From: Ceratorhiza oryzae-sativae
Lineage: Eukaryota; Basidiomycota; Agaricomycetes; Cantharellales; Ceratobasidiaceae
Length of the DNA: 64,000 nucleotides
Direction: 5' to 3'
Assembly (NCBI GenBank): GCA_030998015.1
Contig: JARWMV010000022.1
Span: 124,001 to 188,000, forward strand
Part shown: positions 24,688-35,413 of the stretch, one piece after another
Numbering within the stretch: the stretch's first letter is position 1
Layout: each line of letters starts with the position of its first letter
Notes under the pieces: model-generated
Told to the model about the DNA's origin: nothing
The model's input: the letters and a program-made list of their open reading frames with translations, nothing else
Databases searched by the model: none
Program-made: the position numbers and the translations under genes

Positions 24688-26203
24688 CTAATTGTTGAGG
24701 GGAGAGAAACAATCTCTGAGTGTTTTGACTGCCTTCTGAGCGTCATACAGTATAAAATGACCCTGTAGAGCAGCCATACTCGCTCGCCTGCCGTGGCCAA
24801 TCTCATCCTCCGCGATCGTTTTAACCTGTCGAGTCAATTGGTCCAGATCGGGCGCCTCTATTGGTTCATCCGAATCCTGCCTGTAGAACCGAGCAAAGAG
24901 CTTTGCGGCCTGGTCCGGTTGCGCGTCATCGAGGAGCTGGATGAGGTCTACTCGACCTGGGCGAACGAGCGCCGGGTCGAGCTGCGAGAGGTGATTGGTA
25001 GTCATAAACACAATCCGCTCTTCGCCGGATGCAACACCATCGAGCGCATTTAGGAGACCCGAGAACGTGACCCCAGATTGGTAACTGCGATTCCTATTAG
25101 TAGAGGGCTATATGCACGTAGGGCGAGAAACACAAACCCATCATCACTCGTTTGGACCCGCTTGTTGAACGCGGCATCAATATCTTCGAGAAGAACAAAG
25201 CTCCGCTCTGGGATGTGTGCCAAAAGATAGTTGATTTTGTCGTCCGTGAGTCCTCGTTCGGAAAGGTTGAGAACACATATATTGTATCCGAGAGATCCTG
25301 CGAGCGCTTGGATGAAGCTGGATTTGCCACTCCCTGGTGGGCCGTGCAATAAATAACCTCGTCGATACGGGATGCCTAGGGGTTGGATTAGTCTTGCATA
25401 TAGCCAACGTGAGAACTGACCAAACCTCTTTCGGCATACCATTTCCCTCGCTCCATGAATGCTCGTATGTCGCTCAATATCCGATCGGCCACGCCCTCGG
25501 CAAGCACCACACTACCTATCTCGCGCTTCCTCCTTGGCCGGCCGAACTGGGTCCATTCGATCCCACGAGCAATGTAGACCACAGTGCGGCCTTCGTTTCC
25601 TCGCAACGCAAGATCTCGAGCCTCGGATAAGAGCTCCGAGAACAGCGCACGATCGCGAGCGAGCGTGGTTAGTGTTACGGTCTCCCAAGGTACGCCAGAG
25701 TTGAGATCGAGCAGCTTTCCTTCGCGCTCGCGTTTGACCTGACCACAGATTAGGGATTGCATTGCGAGCGGCTAAGCTCGAGCTCACTTGGATCCACGCC
25801 CCCCGATACCTAAACCAGTGTGTTCCGGGTGCGGGCACCAAACTAAACAGCACATCGGACGCGCCATTTGAGTGGGTTGTTTTGGTGGTTTCGACAGCGA
25901 GCTGATGGCTGTGTATCTTGATGCCGGTAGAGTGGGCCGCACGGTTCTTGGACTGATGGGCCATCCACTCCAGAAACCAAGCGTGCGAGTGATCTCGGAT
26001 GGGGATCTCCAGCGACACAAGCAGCCGGCGTTGAGCGAGCATGTTGAGCAGAGTCGCGCCTCGTCGCAGCGCTGTGAGACCCACACCCACACCCTAGCAG
26101 ATCATGTCGGTCAAATCCGCCGCAACACCGAGCTGCACTTACCATCAACCCGAAACCAGCAGAAAAGTAAGGGCTGGATCAAATTTTCGTCAACAATAGC
26201 CAT
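24688..26203 (-). CDS. BCS1: BCS1-type AAA ATPase
   Basis: The model is complement(join(24688..25084,25138..25375,25426..25738,25788..26093,26143..26203)), about 437 residues. BCS1 sits in the mitochondrial inner membrane and translocates the Rieske protein into complex III. The N-terminal hydrophobic segment [21 protein letters not shown] is the usual BCS1 anchor and internal targeting region, followed by the BCS1 domain ([18 protein letters not shown]). The AAA domain has Walker [10 protein letters not shown], Walker [10 protein letters not shown] and [19 protein letters not shown]. Exon 1 has one base too many: the frame of [10 protein letters not shown] is reached only if one C of a CCC run near 26170 is dropped. 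The gene is convergent with GMC and divergent from the P450. Fungi also have BCS1-like paralogues of unknown role, so the symbol is provisional. Confidence 0.85.
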
Positions 26204-26566
26204 TTGATGCAAGAAATCGCGCAGCTTGCTTTTCATCCCCGAGGCTTTTCACAAGTCCGAGCAGGCCGCCTGGACTGGGCTCGGACGCCGCCTGTGCGAG
26301 CTCATTTGGGGCAGAGGTCGGCAGGGAATCGGTCGACATCACGTGACGCTTCTGGTGGCGCACACAAGGGTTGGTCGCGCCACCCGAGGTCTAGACCGGC
26401 ATTCCGGCTTGCTCCCCTTTCGGATTCACCGCGGTTTCCCCGCTCCGACGGCCCCCGATCGGGCCCCCAAGAATAATCTATTATTCCGCCCGCCAGGTGG
26501 CGTGAATTTTGGCCCATCGCGTCTGCTACAAAAGCGAACCAAAATCCCTGTCAAACTTGATCCACA
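26204..26566. promoter_or_regulatory. Divergent promoter of BCS1-type gene and P450; GTCACGTG box at 26340-26347 (reverse strand)
   Basis: This is a 363-bp gap between start codons. ATCACGTGAC contains CACGTG at 26340-26345 (GTCACGTG on the reverse strand). No TATA box is evident on either side. Confidence 0.5.
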
Positions 26567-28684
26567 ATGGGCTACCACATTCCGACCACCGAGCTCACGC
26601 TGGCCGCTGCTTGCATCTTGATTTATGCAATCGTGCAATCCAAACGCCCGCGCCTTCCTCTACCTCCTGGTCCTCCAAAGCATTTTCTGCTAGGAAACTT
26701 GAGGGACCTTCCTAAACAGCACGAATGGGTTCATTATGCTGCAATGAGTGAACACTACCAAAGTTGGTCAATTGGCGCAGCTTGGCTGTAGGTTCTTACA
26801 GGCGTCCTTGAACCCCAGGCGACATCATATCGTTGTCGGTACTTGGAAAGACAATCGTCGTCCTCAACTCGTACCGCTCCGTCACGGACCTGCTCGAGAA
26901 ACGGGCTATATACGCCGACAGGCCACACATTCCGATGATATCCGAAGACAAGCTGTAAGTGTAGTGCCTCATTCCAGTAATCGAGGTATGACGTTGTACT
27001 GGGTAATAAAGCATGGGGCTCGGTGACATTATTCAGTTTACGAGATACGGGCCTCATTTACGAGAGCTCCGCAAAGCAATCCATAGCGACATGCAAGAGT
27101 CGGCTGTCCCAAATTATTGGCCATCCCAAGTGACGGAAGCACAGCGACTTGTAGCCAGGCTCAAAACTCACGGAGACGAATGCCTGCTCCAAGATATCCA
27201 GCAGTACGTTCTCATAGCGTATAGTTCCGAGCCATCGCTCACGAGAACCAAGTTGGGCCGCTGCGTCGATCCTTTCAGATACGTACGGGTACCGGCTATC
27301 GGATGACACCGGCGGTGACCCACTTCTTCAATCCATCGAGGAGCTAGTCCGATCAGTCGCCCAAGGCGTGTCTTCTGCCAGGTACCTGGTGAATGTTTTC
27401 CCAATCCTTAAATACGTGCCCGAATGGATGCCGGGCGCCGGTTTCCGGGTGTTTGCACGCCGTGGGAGAGAGTTAAAAGAACGGGCCTCAAATGTTCCTT
27501 TTGAACTCGTTAAAGAAGAAATGGTATGCCGTAAATCTATAATATGCTGCGCGATTGTTTTATCCCGCATAGGCGCTTGGGATTGCTTCTTCGAGCTACG
27601 TCTCGAGGTCACTCTCACACTTGGAGCACCAAGCGCCCCTATGCGTAAACGATGAAATGGTGTTGGATAGAAGCTCATACGAAGACATAATACGCTCCAA
27701 TGCTGGCGCTATGTTTGGGGGTAGGTCCTCCTCGTTTCCTGAACCTCTGCCACTGACTAGGAATGCGCCATAGCCGGATATGACACCGTAGGAAGCTCTC
27801 TCAGTGCATCAGTCAACTCATTAGTACTAATTCTGCTTAGACTGTTTCCACTTTGAGGACCTTCTTCATTGCCATGCAGCTCTACCCAGAAGTTCAAGAC
27901 CGCGCCCGAAACGATGCTCAACTTGCAGTGGATCCAATCACAAATATGCTGGACCCTTCGGCTGTTTTGAAACTCGAATACCTACGGAACGTATTGAAAG
28001 AGTTGCTGAGATGGATGCCTGCCTTGCCACTAGGTTTGTAAAACATTGTTCCTCCGCCCGAACCCGATGCATTATTACCACAGGACTGCCTCACTCTGTC
28101 ACGGAAGACGACGAGTACCGAGGGTTCCATATACCTTCAGGAAGCATCATGTGAGATGACTTTTGGCCCCCAATTGAACATCTAACTCGCCTTTTATACA
28201 GCATTCCGAATCATTGGTAAGGTCATATAACTTCGCCTAACCTGTATGCTTGATTCATTTTGCCTAGGGCAATATCGCGGGACCCGTCTCTATACCCCAA
28301 ACCCGAGATATTCAACCCGGATAGATTCAACGATGCACAGACACCACATGAGGTGCCATTTGGGCACGGCCGTAGGCAAGTTTCATAATTTGCCATCGTT
28401 GAATCGAGATGTTGATCCGAGAGGCAGGCAGTGCCCTGGTATGCATATAGCCAACTCGAATCTGCTCATTACGATGGCACATTTGTTGCTAGCATTTGAT
28501 TTTGGCAAGGCGGTGGCGTCCGACGGAACTGTGGTAGAACCCAGTCTTGCTTTAAAAAAGGATGAGAGGTGAGATGCATTGCTTTGGATCACATTTCGCA
28601 CTCATCACTCGGCATACCTTTAGTAGCTCGGCCCGCCTTCAGTGCAGTCTTAAACCAAGAAGCACAGGGGTCACCGGAAGGTGA
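26567..28684 (+). CDS. Cytochrome P450 monooxygenase
   Basis: The model is join(26567..26762,26819..26954,27012..27223,27279..27523,27573..27720,27774..27787,27841..28033,28084..28150,28202..28216,28268..28375,28428..28568,28624..28684): 1,536 nt, 511 residues, phases all closing. An N-terminal membrane anchor is followed by the Pro hinge LPLPPGPPKHFLLGNL. The ExxR motif is KELLRW, and the heme loop is FGHGRRQCPGMHIA with the cysteine ligand. I-helix and C-terminal blocks (MFGAGYDTTVST, QCSLKPRS) are typical of basidiomycete CYP64/OrdA-like enzymes. The intron just before the heme Cys (28376-28427) uses a GC donor (AG|GCAAGT). The exact substrate cannot be told from the sequence. Confidence 0.9.
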
Positions 28685-29127
28685 CCAACCTACGTAAGAT
28701 CACCACTCTCCATCAGTAATTTTTGTTAAACGCAAGAGCAGATGGGGTTGTAAATGCCAAAATGGCACGAGATTGGCCCTAACTGTGATCATCACTTTAT
28801 CAAATTCGTATTTAAACCATATTGAATTTTGTTACGCATGGGGAGCGATCGGGGAACGAAAATGCATGCAACATTGTTTCCTCACTATAATTTGTACTGT
28901 TTGACAAAGGTCCAATTCAGATTCGTGCTAAATATATCCTCAAATTGCAAATCTTGATCAACCTGCCGAGGCGCCCTTGTTCAAACTATGGCCGATCTCG
29001 CTGACGTTGCCACGGTGACCCTGAATTCGTGCCTCTATAAGTGCTTCCAACCTGTCCTTGCCCATCATTCTCATCCACATCTTTACAAGCACTCGGTCAC
29101 TCATTCCACGTATTTTATCTTTGCGTC
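28685..29127. promoter_or_regulatory. Upstream region of a secreted-protein gene, TATA-like box at 29036
   Basis: No gene is seen between the P450 stop and 29128. TATAAG at 29036-29041 lies about 90 bp before the start codon. Confidence 0.45.
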
Positions 29128-29448
29128 ATGAAATTCTCGTTCATTATCACTACCCTCGTTCTTCCCCTGGTCGCCTTGGCTGCCCCAGCCGCTAATCCCA
29201 GACCAGCTCCTGGAACCTATGGAGGTGTAAGAGCACCTCCCTCCTTTTTGAAAAGACTTCATCGAAACTCACACACCTCGTAGACATGCAGTAATTCTAT
29301 TCCATGCGAAGTAGATTTGTGCTGCTGGACACCCGACACGGATGGTGCCAAGTCGTTGTGTGTCACACCCAAAGGACAGAGCGCAGGGAGCCAGACTTGC
29401 AAACCTGCCTGGATTTGGTCGTACAGCCTCGTAAAGCCCGCGACCTAG
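29128..29448 (+). CDS. Small secreted Cys-rich protein 1
   Basis: The model is join(29128..29226,29284..29448), 87 residues. A strong signal peptide (MKFSFIITTLVLPLVALAA) is followed by a short Pro/Ala pro-segment ending GTYGG, then a phase-0 intron exactly before a Cys-rich domain: TCSNSIPCEVDLCCWTPD, then C at SLCVTP and QTCKP (six Cys, with a CC pair). No known domain is recognised. It shares signal peptide, pro-segment ending in GTxGG, intron position and C-C-CC order with the gene at 32759-33063, so the two are probably paralogues. A role in secretion or host interaction is only inference from size and Cys content. The C-terminus may differ if a further intron is used. Confidence 0.65.
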
Positions 29449-30170
29449 GCGCGCCGACTTGCCCTGGTTTATGTATGATTCGTTCTCAAGACGTCAACCG
29501 CTTATTTTGTATGCCGCAACACCGCGGTCTTGTAGTCCTTAGGGTCCATTCTTTACTCGCTCTGAGAATTGAGTTGCTAGTGCCCAGTTAATCACGAGCT
29601 TGAATCCCCACCAGACTCGGACACAACAGCGGAAATAAGCATATGAGTGGTATTTCATTAGGCCGAAGCGTGGTCGGTATTTTCTCCACTAACACCGTCT
29701 TCCGTCAAGGTTCAGCGGGTTTTGTCCAAAAGTCAGGATTATGTATGCAGGTCGTGTAAGGGTTTATACCCCGGGCTTGATATCGGCTCTCACAGGGCGC
29801 TATCTATGGGCACAGGAAGCTTCCGAGGGGATGAGTTCATGCCCATCAATGTTGCCTTTAAGCGCCGAGGATAATGGCGAGAGATGAAATCATCCAATGC
29901 GACGCCAGATTGAAGTCGCTCGACTGGCGCTTATCATTCTGATCAACACCGCAGGAGATGTGGGTGAACCAAGGTTTCCCAGTGTGCGGTCATTGGCTGC
30001 AGGTTTGTTCAATTGGATTGATGCCGTACCTGACATGATCGCAGATCACGACTAAAATAGCAATGGAAACCGTAACCATCGACCCTGCGCGCAAATCGCT
30101 CGGTTGTTTGGTTGAAAAAAAAAAACACCGTTCATGTTCGATCTCTTGTCTCTCCTTCCTTGTCTTCACC
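29449..30170. other. Intergenic, no gene seen
   Basis: Short frames on both strands lack codon bias or family resemblance. Confidence 0.5.
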
Positions 30171-30689
30171 ATGAGCCCTCGCGCTGGTCGCCCTTCGCAT
30201 CTCAAGCCGTTTTCTAGCTCTCGCGTTCCTTCTACGCTCGCCTACCAGGCTGAATCGACCCCTGGATTTACTCCGCGAACGCCCTATTCATTTCGACCCG
30301 CAGAAATCACAGCAGAAAACGAGGAGGAGGATATAGAAATCAAGGTCCACCGAAGCCCCAGCGCGCCTATAACACCAGCCGTTGGTGACAATGCGCGACA
30401 CAAGACTCGATCAACCAATCGTTTGGGTCGTTCGGAATCGAGCGTGCGGCGATGGCGATTTGTGACATGGTCCGCCTTGGTAGCACTTGTGGTCATCATG
30501 CTTCTATCGTTGTACAACGTGGATCCGAGGCATATAATTTTGCCCCAGGCGCGATCAGATACGGTGGCAGACTGGCTCACGAATGGCGGGTTTCCTACAA
30601 CGGATATCGTACATCTCACGAGTACGGGGAACGTCATGCATCCGACCACAGTTATGGATGGCCACGATGCACAAGAAACCACGCGATAG
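30171..30689 (+). CDS. Single-pass membrane protein, unknown function
   Basis: This is a 172-residue frame starting at MSPRAGRPSHLKPF; the start follows a pyrimidine-rich leader and is preferred to the in-frame ATG at 30063, whose extension is Lys/Cys-rich and unlike protein. The first 95 residues are polar, Ser/Pro/Glu-rich and end in a basic patch (RRWRF). One membrane segment follows at about residues 97-115 (FVTWSALVALVVIMLLSLYNV). About 55 polar residues follow it. Basic residues before the segment predict the N-terminus in the cytosol (type II). No family is recognised. Confidence 0.5.
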   Translation: MSPRAGRPSHLKPFSSSRVPSTLAYQAESTPGFTPRTPYSFRPAEITAENEEEDIEIKVHRSPSAPITPAVGDNARHKTRSTNRLGRSESSVRRWRFVTWSALVALVVIMLLSLYNVDPRHIILPQARSDTVADWLTNGGFPTTDIVHLTSTGNVMHPTTVMDGHDAQETTR

Positions 30690-30822
30690 GTACGTTCTGC
30701 CAACTCTGTTCCTCGCGCCAGCTGGAATGAAAACTCCGTAGATCGGGATCATGTTGTTTCCTGCGTGTCGTGCTGTTTCCTGTTTCGTACTTGTCGTCGT
30801 TGTGCTTGTAGCTGTTCTGTAC

Positions 30823-30848
30823 TTCACGTGACCGGAGAGAAGCACGTG
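30823..30848. promoter_or_regulatory. Paired CACGTG boxes upstream of the 31.0-kb gene
   Basis: CACGTG at 30825-30830 (inside GGTCACGTG on the reverse strand) and at 30843-30848, 18 bp apart, about 165-190 bp before the ATG at 31013. The pairing resembles the divergent promoters at 2.75 and 7.4 kb. Confidence 0.45.
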
Positions 30849-31012
30849 GATATCCGGTGGTTATCTGGAGACCGAGCCGATCTGTGTGATCCCGGGAAAG
30901 ACATGATCTTCCACAAGAGCTGTGATCTCGCGCCGCTAGCCGATACCCAAGGTTGACCCTTCAACCCTGTGCCATGACGTCGTGGTCCAGAATGCGTGTT
31001 CAGAATGCTTAA

Positions 31013-31775
31013 ATGTTGCGTGGCGAGACCGCGACACCGAATAACCTCCCCCGCTGGATGTCGCCCAACACGTACAAGACCAACGCGGACAGTCCTTCGT
31101 ACGAGGATCTCAGAGAGAAATTCATCGCTGTGCGCGCTCGAATCCGCGAACTCGAACTATCGAACGATGCTGCCCAACGGCGCATTGCCGAGCTGGAGAG
31201 TGAGAGGCGGTATGCTGAGCTGAGTCAAGGCGCGGTTGCAGCGTAAGTGTGTCGTATGCTGTGGTCCATGTCGTAACCAGATCGAATTTCTGGGCACAAT
31301 CTAGATGTGCATGGCACGCTCACCGCGGCCATCAGCCAACCCAACCTGCGCAACCTGGCTGTGAGTCTGGCTGCATGGCGACATACGCTTGAGCATGGCG
31401 CTTATCTAATTGCTCGTCAGACCTCGAATGTGGATGCACGATTCAAGAAGCACTGTTTGAAGAGAGCCTGGCGAGGCATGGTGTTGGGTCAATACACCCC
31501 GAAGGACCGATGATGGTAAGCAATCCTATGCAAAATGCACAACAGGATTCACCATCGATCGGGAACAGGAGCCTGCTATGCGAAAGCCACTGCTGCATCT
31601 CCTTCAGCAGAAATACAACTACGTCGATGGCTCACTTGAGGCCGGGCCGCAGTTGACGCATGATCTCGATCAACCCGAAGATGACGACGAAGGGAACTTC
31701 ATGTTGGCTCCTTCAAGGTTGGATAACGGGCTAGGCGGTGGCCGAATCAAAACTGCGATCGCACCTCAGGCCTGA
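31013..31775 (+). CDS. Hypothetical coiled-coil protein
   Basis: The model is join(31013..31242,31305..31360,31421..31515,31569..31775), 195 residues, chosen because its phases close and the exon ends match good GT-AG sites; a competing reading of exons 2-3 in another frame ends in stops. Residues 30-70 form a coiled coil (EDLREKFIAVRARIRELELSNDA followed by RRIAELESERRYAEL). The middle has a CGC pair, and the C-terminal part is acidic (QPEDDDEGNF) and then Gly-rich. No family is recognised. Confidence 0.5.
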
Positions 31776-32225
31776 CTGTTTTTGTATTGATACTCACGCA
31801 TTCATGACTTTTGGGACACCTGCTGTTTTTTTATCGTTAGATTTGTATCTTATATAGCTTGTGTAGACCATTTTTCTGTGAAAGAAGGGGCGAACCCTAC
31901 CAGCACGATTCGTCCAATGAAACGGGCTAAGCAAAGCACAGGACTCCAAGCGTGACAAAGACTCATCGCCTAGGCGCGCGTTCGTTGTCGTGTCCTCATG
32001 TACTTTAGCTACCCGTCTCCATCCACCTGGCCTCGTTCTTCGTCATCAACTGTTTGTTCAAACGCACATATAGCCGAGCCATAGGGAGCATAACAGTAGC
32101 GGAGGGTCCCCGAGCTTGTATGCCGTTGCGAATCCGCATATAGTGAGTTTGATATTTCTAACCCACCGTGTACGCCATGTCTGGTCCTTATACACCGCAT
32201 ACATCAAGGGGTGGGCCGCCCGGCC
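31776..32225. other. Intergenic, no gene seen
   Basis: T-rich 3' flank of the coiled-coil gene, then unassigned sequence. Confidence 0.45.
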
Positions 32226-32391
32226 TCAGACAACTGCCTCGAGCAGATGATAGCCAAACTGACGATTCACATCCAAAGCAACGTCGAGAAACGTCAAGGC
32301 TCGGCGGGGAGCATACATGAGCCTATCCGGATCCTTCGTTGTTGCTTCTACAGTCGCTTTGAACTCAACAAACCGGCCGGCCTCTGACCTG
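32226..32391 (-). other. Orphan coding-like 3' exon
   Basis: On the reverse strand about 53 codons read cleanly from SEAGRFVEFKATVEATTKD to LTFLDVALDVNRQFGYHLLE and a stop at 32226-32228, preceded by an acceptor-like TTCCAG at about 32391. The composition looks like real protein, but upstream no matching exon or start can be assembled. It may be the last exon of a gene with a missing or unrecognised 5' part, or a pseudogene remnant. The family is not recognised. Confidence 0.35.
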
Positions 32392-32758
32392 GAATGTGTT
32401 AGAGTAGTGAATGCCTCTGGCCCAGTTCTCGCTATGGGTTTCTAGTCTGCAGTGTGACTCGACTCCATTCGATTACTGACAAAAAATGACACTCTGGTTT
32501 GGTTGTATGCTAGGAGTTAGGTTAGGTTCGGGTGACGAAATTGGATTTAGACATGTAGCTGGTGCTCCCTCTCGCCCCTAGAAACCCATTCTTCCATGCA
32601 GTCCTAAATAACACGATCTACTATCACATTCACTTCCTAGGAAATTTTCAAAGACATAGCCGCCACCGCTCACATGACACAGAGAGTGTACGAAAGCTGA
32701 TAAAGGAATCAAGTTTGGGGCAAGCGAATATAGTACATTATCCAGCTCGACCAAAAAT
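32392..32758. other. Intergenic, no gene seen
   Basis: Nothing recognisable lies between the orphan exon and the 3' end of the second secreted-protein gene. Confidence 0.45.
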
Positions 32759-33063
32759 CTACTGCTTTTTGCATCTGTACGGATTATCACAGTACATGCA
32801 GACGCCAGCCGCATCGGCAATCGAGATATCGCGTTGGTTCATGTAGCAGCATAGCTCTTTGCCATTGCATGGGAACCCTCCGAATCCCCCACACATCTGG
32901 CGATGCGCATTCGTTAGTGATGGGGAAATTTTGTCAGGATATCAAAAATACTCACGCCACCCAGCGTGCCAATCGCAGGGGCAGTTGCATCGGGTTGAGA
33001 AGCGGGCGCAGCCCAGGCTGCCAGGGGAAGAGCGATCGCAGCAACACTCCAGATCAGCCTCAT
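32759..33063 (-). CDS. Small secreted Cys-rich protein 2
   Basis: The model is complement(join(32759..32896,32956..33063)), 81 residues. The signal peptide MRLIWSVAAIALPLAAWAA is followed by a Pro/Ala pro-segment ending GTLGG, a phase-0 intron, and a Cys-rich domain with seven Cys: MCGGFGGFPCNGKELCCYMN, then GVCMYC and YRCKKQ. The order C, C, CC, C and the intron placed exactly between pro-segment and first Cys match the gene at 29128-29448. An odd Cys count suggests one free Cys or dimerisation. A TATA box lies 116 bp upstream. No known domain is recognised. Confidence 0.7.
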
Positions 33064-33178
33064 GGTAAGCAACGATGTTTTATAGGATAGTGGTTAAATC
33101 AGGAGCTTGATAGGACGAGTGATGGACTCGCAGCAGGTGGTGAGTGGGAGATATTGACCAAGTCGCCACAAAAGTTGA

Positions 33179-33186
33179 CTTTTATA
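33179..33186 (-). promoter_or_regulatory. TATA box of the small secreted protein 2 gene
   Basis: TATAAAAG on the reverse strand, 116 bp before the start codon at 33063. Confidence 0.5.
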
Positions 33187-35413
33187 CCACCGTAGAGCAG
33201 GTCAGGTTGGGCGCAACCCTGAGACAAAACGGAGCGGATCAAGGAGTACAGCCAAACTGATATCAGACAGTGCCTGGACAAACTCCATGGAGGTCTTGGC
33301 GCCAACTCAAGGCCCCGTGAAATGGACATCTATAGAGCGTTATGGAGGCGCAATCAGACTTGACCCTGGGCGTGATCGAGTGATTGACCGGGAAATAACC
33401 GCCGAGGTCCGAGTAAATTGGTAAGTTGGGCTTTCAGCCTCAAACGTTGTATTTCCAGGCAGAATGCCTACACGTAAACCGCCCCTATGCGGATTCACTA
33501 GCTCACGAACCATGCATAGTTCATTTGCGCCAGTTTTGTTCGGGGTTGCGATGCAATTGAAGTCGGCAACGCATCATCACCAAGCCAGGGGTAGAGGGGG
33601 GAAACGGCGGGGTAACGAGACATATCAGCATCATTGGTGATCCCAGAGGGTCAAATGGGAAAATCCCTTGGGCCGGCCATTCATGGGCAACGGCATATAC
33701 GATTCCGAGCCACTCCGCAAAGGGTCGGATGAGCCTCGAGGCCTTGACGTGGCCGAACGGCCACGCCAGAGGCCGCTGTTACTTGTGAGCAGGGAAGCAG
33801 ATCATACCGACGCATATAGGTTACTCTGATGGCTCAGCCGCAACCGCAGCCTTTGCTCTACTGTACAATGGATCCTATACGCCCAACTCAGATAAAGTTC
33901 CCTTGCGCCTGTACACGTGGCTGAGCCTGAGAAATTCACTTAGTAACCATTCACATGCTATAATGACAATCCGGTTCCGCGAGCAGGTGGCTATACCTAT
34001 CCTCATGCTGTGCGCATTACAATTAAGCTGTGTCAATAACTCCAACTTGCTCCGATTCATCTGGGCCGAAAACAGACGTCTTTGATGTGGGGTGCGGAAC
34101 TCCTATGCCCCGGAGTTCCTGAAAGATAGTCGCCCGCGATTTGACAAATGCGTTCCTGAGTGGAGGTCTAGGTCATATGACAACTTTTAGGGATATCCCC
34201 GGGACACATGCTCCTTCGAGGTTTATTGACCCAGGGGTTGGCGCTTTTACTGCTAGCCTTGGTTATCTAAATTTCAACTGTTCTCGGCTACTAATGATGG
34301 GACTAAACTCGTCGGGCAACCATCAATCATGGGCCTGATTTATCAGTTCGGAACATGGGGGCAGCACAGTCGGTTTGCGCTGTGCAAAAACATCCCGAGA
34401 ACATCCAGTTGTGTCGTTTATTACGCATGAAGACAAAGGATGGAGTGAATATCGAGAATCTCAGCGAGCGCGCTCAGATATTTTTGAGCTAGACTCTTGC
34501 TGCCAGTCTATTGTCACGGATCCTATGGCATTGTGCCTCCAAGTGCGTTGAGAATCAAGTGCGCTAGATCTACTGGGATAGGAATTATTACCGCAAAATC
34601 GCGATGTATCAAGGTAATGGGAGATCAGGGGCAACTCGGAGGAACAAGCGGAGGATCCGTTACGAACGGGTGTAAGATAAGCCTTGAGTCGGGAGAAAAC
34701 TGGCTGATCGGGGCGGATTCATCACTCGACAGAAAAGGGACTATTAGGTTGATTGTCGGCCGGTGGGCACGGAAAGTATACCAAATCGTTGGCAAGGACT
34801 GTATCATCTCACATCCTCTCCTGCACGGACTTTGAGATACTTCCGAATAGAGGGAGGATGTATCATTCCGTTCGCTAACGCCACAGTTTTCGGCGTTCGT
34901 ATTTGTGTCTTCCTGTGCCTTGGACGAGGCACGACTGCTGCCGTTATGTCTCGAAGCCAAAGTAGGGGGTATCCAGTTCGCTTGGCTGGTGAGTTTAGTG
35001 TGGGAGATCTCAAAAATGCCGGGCAAAAGACTTCCTTTCAACCGCGAGGACGGTGTTTTCGGCCTATCCGAATGGGATAATCTCTCGCTGAGGATTCCCT
35101 TCCAGACTGGTATCAGGGGACTATAGCATAATGTAATTTACGTGAATTCTTGCCATACGAAAATGTCAATTACAAAGAGATGAGATGCGCATATATTCGA
35201 TGTATTCGGGGGAGCAGATACACATGCAACATAGAAATATTGGCATATCCAATTTCAGAAGCGCGCCTAGTAATCTAAATCTTTCACTACATGTCCTGCG
35301 TGTTGTCGCCTGAACGAGCTGCTAGGAACACGGGTCGATTCTGGTCTTCGCAAAGCTGGACGGCGTCGGACTGATCCTATGGTGTAGACAACCACTAATT
35401 AATTTGACTGTTT
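33187..35413. other. Long stretch without a supported gene
   Basis: Several frames of 100-140 codons exist on both strands near 34.5-35.1 kb, but they overlap each other, have no family resemblance and lack convincing splice structure. No repeats were recognised. Confidence 0.45.

Noticed and set aside
30063..30170. Upstream start for the single-pass membrane protein
   Set aside because: The extension contains a Lys run from an A-tract and a Cys/Ser-rich stretch unlike protein; the ATG at 30171 has a better context.
34497..35126. Several overlapping frames of 70-140 codons on both strands
   Set aside because: No family resemblance, mutually overlapping, and no consistent splice model.
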